A DNA stretch of 64,000 nucleotides, from NCBI RefSeq assembly GCF_032884065.1, contig NC_088875.1, forward strand, positions 46,865,235-46,929,234. Reading direction: 5' to 3'. A model generated the notes under the pieces. The model ran no database searches, was not told the DNA's origin, and saw nothing but the letters and a program-made list of their open reading frames with translations. A program made the position numbers and the translations under genes. Positions 55,998 through 64,000 of this stretch are shown here, in pieces (position 1 is the stretch's first letter; every line of letters starts with the position of its first letter). The stretch is from Artemia franciscana (lineage: Eukaryota > Arthropoda > Branchiopoda > Anostraca > Artemiidae).

Positions 55998-57470
55998 AAA
56001 CATTTTGTGATAACGAGCTGTAAGTAAGGAGCAACTCGGCCAAATGGCATACACAATTTTTAAAAAAGGAGTTTTGATAACAACTAATACATCAAAAGAA
56101 TAAGCTTATTATGTTGATTCCAAATATATAAAGTTCTTTAAGCTTAATGATACCCATCGAAAGTTACGAGCCTGATAATATTTGCCTGATTTTGAAAAAA
56201 GAAGGAACACCTATAAAGTCAAGGGATCTTAATGAAAACCATAAAATCAGATTCAGCATATCAGATCCCTTTTCGAGGTTTTAAGTTCCTATCTACATAA
56301 AAGTGGAACTTGGTACATTTTCTTGCCAGAAGGAAAGATTTTTTTTTGCTTTTTTTTCCGGAGATGATCGTAACAAGTCAATGGTTCTGAAAGATCGGAA
56401 GAGGGCTCTCTCAAACGGAAATTCGAAGTTCTGATGCCCTTTTCAAGTGATAAAAAAATTGGATGGTAGCTAGTCCCCCTCCCACACCCCTTTTCCCCCA
56501 AATACATCCGATCAAAATTTTGAGATAACCATTTTGCTCAGCATAGTTGAAAGGCCCAAGAACTACGTCTCTGTGGATGGGATGACCCCCAAACCCCTTG
56601 GGAAAGGACTAAAAGTTATAGAACGTTTCCACCGTAAGAAACACTAATTTTACGCTCAACGTGAAATATCAGCAAACGACGTCATCATTTCCCGAAATTC
56701 TTCGGCGGAAATTTTCTGCAGGGAGAGAGTTGGATTTTCTGGAGGTAACTTTCCATGGAGGCGAGGGGATTTCCAGAATGATTGGAAAACGATCAGAAAC
56801 TGAATAAAAAAACAAGTTTTTTTTTTAATGAAAGTAAGGAGTAACATTAAAGCTTAAAATGAACAGAAATAATTCAGTATGTAAGGAGGGCTGCCGTTAC
56901 ATCCTTGTTAGCTAGTACACACTCGAGAACTTGTATCGCAAAGATCAGACAATAGCCGTTTTTCATGGCCTTTATACAAGACAATTAGCTTCTGCTCAGT
57001 GGAAAACTTAATTATAGCTACATTTTAATTTGATATTTAGTTAGTATTTTGTTTCAGGCTAGGTTAGGTTACGTTTTTAATATAATGCGTTCTGGGCGGT
57101 CCCCATTCCATAGTTCTTTGTTGTGGTTTCCACAATTTTGTAACTGAACTATTATATTTTCCTCTTGTTTTGGTACGTTTATGATTAACCTACCTTAAAT
57201 TCTTGAGTTTTTACTAGCTAACAAGGAAGTACCGGGTTGCCCTATCCTAAATCCTCCACTCTTTACGCCAAAGTTTGAGTCGTTTGTCTACGCCTTGAGA
57301 ACAACTGCTGTAACACAAAGGCAGTTGATTTGGAATAGGAGCCTTTTTTAAAGTACTAAAAAGCTTTAGCATAAAGAGTGACAGATTGAGTAGGGGGGCA
57401 GCCCCCTCATATACGGATTGGTTCGTTTCAAGTTTTAATGCTACACCTTACTTTCATTTGAAACAATTTG
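55998..57470 (-). mobile_element. foldback element copy B5, with MITE inserted in its palindrome
   Basis: Terminal block at 55998 (GTAAGTAAGGAGCAACTCGGC), body with CTAGTCCCCCTCCCAC near 56471, then the palindrome left arm from 56813 (GAAAGTAAGGAGTAACATTA) to 56895, and its right arm from about 57242 to 57470. A 338-bp MITE splits the two. This is the most diverged large copy. Confidence 0.78.
56896..57233 (+). mobile_element. hAT-like MITE copy C1
   Basis: Inverted ends of about 22 bp: GTTACATCCTTGTTAGCTAG at the left matches, inverted, CTAGCTAACAAGGAAGTACC at the right, with 2 mismatches. It is flanked by GGGCTGCC (56888-56895) and GGGTTGCC (57234-57241), an 8-bp target duplication with one change. 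Its interior is shared with 58560-58915 (TTCATGGCCTTTAT; TTTCAGGCTAGGTTAGGTTA against TTGGTTAGGTTAGGTTGG). Confidence 0.7.
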
Positions 57471-57707
57471 AATTTTTTACTCAGTTAAATCCAAGTGCTT
57501 TCGATGAATTATTTTGGTTTCGACTAGTAACGGAAAAAAAAACATAACGGTAGAAGAAATATCATCAACTCACTTAAAAAAGCATTTATAGTTTGTGATA
57601 CGTAATTCATGGAATAGTTTTTTTCCATTTTCTACATGACAAACAAATACAAAGTAGAAATAATAGGGAAAATCTTTTCAAGACAGTGGAAATCAGTTCT
57701 GTGAATA

Positions 57708-57738
57708 TTTCGGCCCTATGTCAAAGGGCCGTCTTCAG
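57708..57738 (-). ncRNA. hammerhead-ribozyme-like core, intact consensus
   Basis: On the minus strand CTGAAGA (57738-57732) is followed by GGCCCT, a 7-nt loop, AGGGCC, then GAAA (57711-57708). This fits CUGANGA - stem II - GAAA with a perfect 6-bp stem II. Only a 2-bp stem III can be drawn and I find no stem I partner, so activity is unproven. Confidence 0.45.
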
Positions 57739-58126
57739 CACAATACGAGAACAAGAGAGAATATATATATATAAATAAACTTATATTAAATTGTGAGAAT
57801 TAAAACTAAATAATGTTATTTAAAAACTTTTTTAAAAACAGCCCTAGCATCCTTACTTCAACGAAGTTCAACCAGGACTAACAAAAAGAATGAAGTGAGA
57901 ATATAAACTCATTCAAACTAAAGAGAACAAAGTGATTAAATGCAATTTCTCAGAGCCAACCTTGCTTTTTTAACAGCCTGTCTCAAAGGCCTTTTCGTAG
58001 CTGGTTCAGTACTATTATAAATCGGTTTACTAAATATTATAAAACCGATTTATTAAAAAAGGCTGTTTTTAAAAAGTTTTTAAATAAAATTATTTAGTTT
58101 TAATTCTCACAATTTAATGTAAGTTT

Positions 58127-58129
<3 letters not shown>

Positions 58130-58190
<61 letters not shown>
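58130..58190. repeat. (AT)n microsatellite inside the right arm
   Basis: An ATATAT tract of about 60 bp, much longer than the matching tract in the left arm (57762-57774). Confidence 0.95.
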
Positions 58191-58192
<2 letters not shown>

Positions 58193-58213
58193 CTCCCTTG
58201 TTCCTGCATTATG

Positions 58214-58244
58214 CTGAAGACGGACCTTGGACATAGGGCCAAAA
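58214..58244 (+). other. hammerhead-like core, mutated
   Basis: The mirror of the left-arm motif: CTGAAGA, a stem II with one mismatch (GGACCT/AGGGCC), then AAAA instead of GAAA. The loss of the essential G predicts no activity. Confidence 0.4.
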
Positions 58245-58559
58245 TATTCACAGAGCTGATTTCCACTGTCTTGAGAAGAATTTGCCTATTGTTTCTACTT
58301 TGTATTTGTTTGTTATGGAAAGGCAGTGTGGTCTTCGTCGCTATTTTCTACATGTGGTGACAAAACATTAAGAGGTTTACAAAGTAATGTCTACTTCGAA
58401 CAACTTTAAACGTTGTACCCAAAACAACTATAAGTGAGAATATTGATGAAAAAATAATGTGCAGTCCACTAAGTATTAGAGGCATGTGTTTTTTCAAGAA
58501 ACTATATTTTACTCTGCTTAAGGTGAAACATTTACTGACCAATTTTCTTCTCAGAATTC

Positions 58560-58915
58560 GGGACTTTTGTCTTATAGCCACCACACTCAAGATCCTGTAT
58601 CGCGAACATGATATAATAACCGATTTTCATGGTCTTTATTCCAGACAATATTTCCTTTGGCTCAGTGGGAAACTACATTGTAGCTATATTTTTTATTAAA
58701 TACTTAGTTGGTATTTTGGTTAGGTTAGGTTGGATATTCAATATAATGCGAGCTGGGCAGCCCTCCCCCCTCCTTCCATACTTCTTTGTTGTAGTTTTCA
58801 CAATTTTGTTGATAAAGTTTAATAATTTCCATCATATTCTGTTTATTCCACTAGCATTAACCAAACTTAACTTTTCGACAGAGCTTGAGAGTGGTGGCTA
58901 CATCACACAAGTATC
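58560..58915 (+). mobile_element. hAT-like MITE copy C2
   Basis: Inverted ends including TAGCCACCACACTCAAG (58575-58591) and CTTGAGAGTGGTGGCTA (58884-58900), one mismatch, with weaker pairing further out. Flanks CAGAATTC (58552-58559) and CAAAATTC (58916-58923) look like an 8-bp target duplication with one change. Interior shared with copy C1. Confidence 0.68.
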
Positions 58916-58923
58916 CAAAATTC

Positions 58924-60590
58924 ATTCAATGTTCAAGATGGGTTAGACTCCAAAGTGGTTTAAGATCACACCCAGCATGCTAATAAAGGTTACTTTAATG
59001 GCATTCTATGAAAACAGATGTCTTTCAAGCATGCCCATGAAATATCAGGTGGATGAGGGAAAAGGGCAAGATCCCTTTCCCACCCTCATTCCTTTACAAC
59101 ACTATCGAAGCAATACCTTTCAGAAGTCTAAATTGCAGAACATCCTAACTACTATAAGAATATATAAAAAAAAAACTTGACAGTTTCCTGTAAATGCATA
59201 CAGTGTAATACTCAGAGGGAGGGGTGTACCGTTTACACAAACTACCTCTCAAATTTTCCAATTACCTAATATGAACAGATGCCTACTCCCACCAAAGATC
59301 ACTCCCAAGGACCCAGAATAAATGTGAATTAAATAAAGAAGCAATTTCGACCTATTATACTTCCTTTCATAACTGAAAAAAATGTATCATACTGCACAGC
59401 AGGACTAGAAGTAATCCCAAACTATTCCATAGCTTGGTCACCACAGTGGTAAAAGGCTGCTCTAAAACATATTTTTATAGCTTTTATCTTTAGTTAATCC
59501 AAAAATGGATTAGGAAAACGGTGTTTAACCAAAAACAAACAGTTGGACCATAAAACATACAATAAAAACTAGAAATTTCGAATTCGTTATCTTCCATCTG
59601 TTTGGAAATTTGGCTGGTCTACAAATTCAGATTCTATCCATTCAGATTCAATTCAAGAATAAAAACGATAAACTTTATATTGGCAACTCAAAAATTAGGA
59701 TCAAACTGCACTGATTAGGCCTTATTCCAGAGGAAATGAGGAGTCTAATCCAAACAGAAAGTGATCAGAGTAGCCTAGATTGAAATTTTGCAATTAGTAA
59801 AAGGTAGCGTTAAGCTGATAAATACAAAACAAAGAAATACAAAGTGTCAAATTCTAAATCAGTACTTAAACCGTGAATTATAAAAACACTCACAAATAAA
59901 CCAACTATAAAATAATAAACCATGCAAAGAACTAAAAAAATAAAAAAAAGTTAGAAGTCCTCTTTAATAATTGGAAACTCTACGAGTGATGAATATTAAA
60001 ATTAAATCAGCTATTTTACATTTACGATTCTAAATCAAGGAGAGGGAGAAGGACATTGATAAAAGTATAAGATTCTCAATTAATTCAATTTTTATTTCAC
60101 CATTTTATTCCCTAATCATTACAATTTTTCCCTTTTTGAAAGGTGGAATTTATTAAAGTGTCAAGCTTGCAAAAAAAATATGAAACAGGTATATATTATT
60201 TTGTATAATGAATGTGAGGCAAGATTGCAACGCATTGTTTGTGAGCACGAAACAAGCATGAACGACCATTTTCAGTTATCAACTTACAGAGTAATGAACG
60301 TTCCTTCACCTCATTCAGTTAAAGACTAAGAAAATATTGGAGCATGTTGCTCTTTTCCTCTGTCTAACTATGGACGAGTCTCTGATTGGACAGAAAGTGA
60401 TCAGCCTCTTAATTGTACTTCCCGAGACGTTTTCTTTGAAAAACAAAGTCAAACATTTTCTGGTGTAGGCTAAATAGAAAGCATCGGTGCTACGAAAATA
60501 ACTATTTTACTTTAATTACATTTTACTGTTATCAGTTTTAGTTCTCTTTCCTTTTTAGACGAGACTTAAAAATCTTTAAAGCAGTAAACT
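58924..60590. other. no recognised feature
   Basis: AT-rich intergenic sequence. No ORF with similarity, no clear repeat. Confidence 0.5.
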
Positions 60591-60617
60591 GTAGCAAGGG
60601 AGGACAATCCCCCCTAG

Positions 60618-61010
60618 GAGTAGGCAGGGAGGACAATCCCCCCTCCATGGAAAGTAATAAGACATTAAAAGCATACAAAAATAGGCAAATCAGAAATACT
60701 CCCTTCCAAGTATTTTTAAAAACAGCTTTTGCTTGCACTCCCCCCCCCCCCCAGGAATGTCATGGTGGCGCACAAGATAATATAGAATACAAAGAACTAG
60801 ACCTCCATTGCCAAAGCCTCGAGGAGTGTCACAGCAACCATGATTTATGGTTCATAGTTCCGAAGCAACATATGCCGCTTTAGCTCATGGGTGGGTGATA
60901 CATTTGTATGTTCAACAGTAAAGCAGTAAAATGTAGCAGGTATAACAGAAATAGAAGTAGGCAGGGGGGACAATCCCCCCTCCATGGAAAGTAATAAGAC
61001 ATTAAAACAC
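60618..61010. repeat. direct repeat of about 55 bp, two copies 338 bp apart
   Basis: GTAGGCAGGGAGGACAATCC at 60621 recurs at 60957 as GTAGGCAGGGGGGACAATCC, each followed by CCTCCATGGAAAGTAATAAG and ACATTAAAA. A C-run lies at 60740-60751 between them. Confidence 0.85.
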
Positions 61011-62000
61011 TCGTATGTTCAACTTGTAATTGCATAACTTCTGAAAGTAACTTCCGTGTGTACGATGCAATCGCCAAACTCTGTGTCTGTACTGCTTTTG
61101 TTTTTATCTGCATTAAGACTCTGTACTACTATGGTTAATGATTATCCATGCAACGGTTCATTGTGGAAATTTTTATTTCTCATTATAAGATCTATTTTAT
61201 CTATATCTATTTTATTTAAGAAATATTTATCTGTTTTATCTAAGATCTATTTTAAATATATTTTATCTAGTTTTTTTTCTTTATTTTTAATTCTTTGACA
61301 TGTTGCGGTTCGTATACATACATATATTTTATATGCAGTCAGTGGTCAATGAATGAACCTTGGCCAGCTTTAACTGTATTGTTTTTTTATGTTTTATCCC
61401 GTGTTTGAGTTTTGGCCCTGAAATTTAAATTTGGCTTTTCGTAACTTCTGATAGTTATTTTTGGAAATGAAGACCTTACAAGAAAAAGGGTATTACAAGG
61501 TCCTTTTAATAAAAAAAAATATATGACGAAGAAAGATATAAGAAACAAAGACAGAGGAGGATACATTCACATGACTTATAAATATAGATTAGCTATATTT
61601 ATTATATTTATTACCTATAGATTAGATATATAATATAGATTAGCTATATTCGTGGCAAAAAGGGTTTGTTTTTTTCTTCTGTTGAATAGTTGGCTTTCTA
61701 CATACAAGATATTCTTCGAAGGATCGGGAAGGGTTTGATAAGGTAAAAGCTGAGCAAAAACTGAGGAGAATACTTTGACTTATCTATTGATCAGGGTAAA
61801 AAGATACACGGGAGACTATACTAAGCCAATGGACTTGCACTAGTAGCTGGCAATAAAGCTCTGAGTAGTTTAAGTGTCAAAGATGAAGACACTCAAATGC
61901 TATAAATTCTGATTAACTATTTTACCTTTATGTTCTTTTTTTTTTTTAGTTTTTATGCTAACTGGTCTTATAAGTCAGAAGCAAAATTTGTGCGATGGAA
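61011..62000. other. no recognised feature
   Basis: Contains an irregular TATAGATTAG / TATATTTATT cluster near 61570-61650 and TTTTATCTATATCTATTTTA near 61195. Nothing coding. Confidence 0.5.
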
Positions 62001-62019
62001 ACTTATTTTAGAATATTGC

Positions 62020-62800
62020 AAAAAATTCTAAATCAGATGCCAGGCTGACCTCTCTCGCTCAAATCTACAAGAGTGCATGTCATCTTGCTTTTCATGTATT
62101 AAACGTCCAAAATACAATAAACGTCGAAATCAAATTTTTTTGAAAAAATGTTTCTAAATCAGGATTCGGGTATTGTTTCCCAAAAGTTTATGAGAGATAT
62201 GGTATTTTGCTTAGGTTGTCGAAGAGGTGATAGAAGGTTTTATAATTATTCAAAGTTAATTGGTTTCTTTTGGATACAGATGAGTGCAAGTCTTTTGACT
62301 GACTTTTCATGGCATTAGATTTTTAAAACAAAATAAACATCAAAATCGAAAATTTTAGGAAAACACTAGGAACTTCTCAAATTCAAAATCAGGATTTGCG
62401 GTATTATTTCCCAAAAATTTATGAGATATGAAAATTTCGCTTAGGTTTTCGAAGAGATAATAATGAGGTTGTGATAGTATTCAAAATTATTTTAGTTCTA
62501 AAAAGTTTGTGAAAACTTTAATTTTTCCGAGCAAGGTTTATTTTCAGATATAAAAGAGTACGTGTCTTCTTGCTTACTTTACACGACATTAAATGTCTAA
62601 AATATAATAAAAATCTGAATAAAAAAAAAAAAATAGAAAAACAATTGGAACTTCTCTGTTTAGAAATCAGGATCTACGGTACTATTTCCCAAAATTATAT
62701 GAAAGATACAGAACTTCTGCTTAGGTTTTCGAAGAAATGAAGCATTATCAGTATTCAAAATATTCGACTTCTAAAAAGTTTAGCTTCTAAGCTGGGATAT
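62020..62800. repeat. three diverged tandem units (about 230-280 bp)
   Basis: CAGGATT/CAGGATC followed by GGTA(T/C)T(G/A)TTTCCCAAAA occurs at 62160, 62391 and 62668. Each unit also carries a CTTGC-TTTTCATG-like stretch, AAAATA(C/T)AATAAA, and GCTTAGGTT(G/T)TCGAAGA. Confidence 0.78.
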
Positions 62801-63099
62801 TTTATTCAGGTAAAATGTTGGGAATTTGCATGGCAAAAACTCAAAATAGAAAGTCACGGAACGCATTTCGTTTTTGAAAACCAACAACAGCTCCAATTCT
62901 TAGAAGATCAAGATCTGTTTATCCTTGATCGAAAACAAATCAATCCTTTTCTAGAAAAAAATTTCTCTAAGATATCAGAAAATTTGGTGCGTCATGTAAC
63001 CTTTGGAAATGATTTCTAAATGAACGAAGCGATGTAATAATAATAAAGTTCAAATAGTTCTATAATAAAGTTCAAGCCATTATGTGTAAAACCCAAACA

Positions 63100-64000
63100 A
63101 CAGCCAAGAGCTCATATGGCACTTGTAACGACGTCGGAAGAGCCAAGAGCTTCTTCCCGCTAAGTTTCATTATGATCCCTCCACTCTAAGCGTTTTCCAA
63201 GATTTCCGGTTTCCCCCTCCAACTTTCACCAATGCCACCGGATTCGGTCGGGATTTAAAATAAGAGCTCTGAAACACGAGGTCATCCTAAATATTAAATT
63301 TCGTTAAGATCCGATAACTCGTTCGCAAGTTAAAAATACCTGATTTTTTCTAATTTTTTCGGACTAAACACCCTTTCACTTCCCCCAGATGGTCAAATCG
63401 GGGAAGCGACTATTTCTGATTTAATCTGGTCGGGTTCCTGATACGCCTGCCAACTTTCAGCGATCGTTATACTGATCACGTATCTAGTTTTGGATCTTCT
63501 TCGTGTAAAAACTGGGGTGGTCCGAGATTCGAACCTGAGACCTCTCACAACCTAAGCGAGAATCATACCCCTAGACCACAAGCCATACTTAAGAAGAACA
63601 ATCATTTCTTTTATTGGCAATAAAATTCTTATCGACTATCTTGTTCGCTCCACCCCCCAGATAATCTACTCGGGGAAGAGACTATTTCTAATTTAATCTA
63701 GTCTGATCCCTGATATACCTGCCAACTTTAATCGTCCTAGCTTATCTGAAGTGCCCAAACTAGCAAATCCCCCCAACTCCCCCAAAGAGAGCAAATCCGG
63801 CCCAGATATGTCAATAACGTATCTAGGACATGTGCTTATTCTTTGCACCAAGTTTCATCCTGATCTCAACACTCTAAGCGTTTTCCAAGATTTCTGGTTT
63901 CCCTCGCTAACTTCCCCCAATGTCAACGGATCCGGTCAGGATCTTAAATGAGAGTTCTGAGACACGAGGTCCTTCTAAATATTAGATTTCATTAGGACCT
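63100..64000 (+). repeat. 290-bp-unit tandem element, copy III (right end cut by window)
   Basis: Begins with AAGAGCTCATATGGCACTTG (63109) as copy II does, then GGTCGGGATTTAAAATAAG at 63247 and GGTCAGGATCTTAAATGAG at about 63934. A unit is interrupted at about 63470-63650 by unrelated sequence holding a tRNA-like relic. It runs off the window edge. Confidence 0.8.
63515..63584 (-). pseudogene. tRNA-Pro(AGG)-like sequence, probably a pseudogene
   Basis: On the minus strand: GGCTTGT, a D-arm-like GGTCTAGGGGTATGATT, anticodon stem CTCGC/GTGAG around TTAGGTT (anticodon AGG), T-loop GGTTCGAATC. The A and B boxes are good. The acceptor stem has two mismatches (GGCTTGT against ACCACCC), the T stem has one, and a base is missing after the acceptor, so it is more likely a relic than a working gene. 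Confidence 0.6.

Larger units (their letters stand above)
57635..58317. mobile_element. 683-bp inverted-repeat element with hammerhead-like arms
   Basis: Left arm 57635-57843 and right arm 58061-58317 are inverted copies: AACAAATACAAAGTAGAAA, GACAGTGGAAATCAGTTCTG, GGCCCTATGTC, TGTGAGAATTAAAACTAAAT and AAAAACAGCC all recur as complements. The arms include (AT)n of unequal length. The 217-bp middle contains its own small hairpin, AATCGGTTT/AAACCGATT near 58020-58050. There is no ORF. It could be a foldback transposon or two head-to-head Penelope-like termini. Confidence 0.85.

Overview
This is a eukaryotic, AT-rich animal window with long introns, GT-AG splice sites and a very high load of decayed transposable elements. 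The repeat families look like those I associate with the brine shrimp Artemia, but that is recall and cannot be confirmed here. It is certainly not bacterial: there are no operons, ribosome binding sites or long intact ORFs, and coding sequence is split into small exons.

Two conserved protein-coding genes are readable, both on the minus strand and both incomplete. Right of an assembly gap (31308-31407, exactly 100 N), 31709-53651 holds six exons of cystathionine gamma-lyase (CTH). They include the start codon and the PLP lysine, but the C-terminal quarter is missing. Left of the gap, 3902-27750 holds five well-supported exons of a VPS13A/C-like bridge lipid-transfer protein, plus a weaker sixth candidate near 28.7 kb. 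They cover a segment near the C-terminus with every splice phase consistent; the large N-terminal part and the last exons are absent. CTH loses its 3' end and VPS13 its 5' end at the same gap, so the gap is either very large or a misjoin.

Introns and flanks are filled by repeats. (a) Five large copies and two relics of a foldback element of about 1.7 kb with a near-perfect palindrome of about 290-300 bp at one end (2.2-3.5, 7.1-8.8, 17.2-18.9, 25.4-26.9, 56.0-57.5 kb). (b) Three copies of an element built from tandem units of about 290 bp, ending in a small hairpin (1-1.1, 33.0-35.2, 63.1-64.0 kb). (c) Dead non-LTR retrotransposons (LINEs) at 9.2-10.6, 12.3-13.4, 15.2-20.3, 42.2-43.7 and 45.4-46.5 kb, with several 3' ends carrying a TAG/GTT tail. 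(d) A 683-bp inverted-repeat element at 57.6-58.3 kb carrying hammerhead-like cores. (e) Two hAT-like MITEs around it. (f) A SINE, a tRNA-Pro-like relic and long (AT)n and (AG)n tracts.

A recurring theme is local tandem duplication of 100-375 bp segments. It has also hit VPS13: three exons have a decayed nearby copy. I found no new enzymatic system. The most interesting material is the foldback family, the hammerhead-like cores, the 290-bp-unit element, and the interleaved live and dead VPS13 exons.
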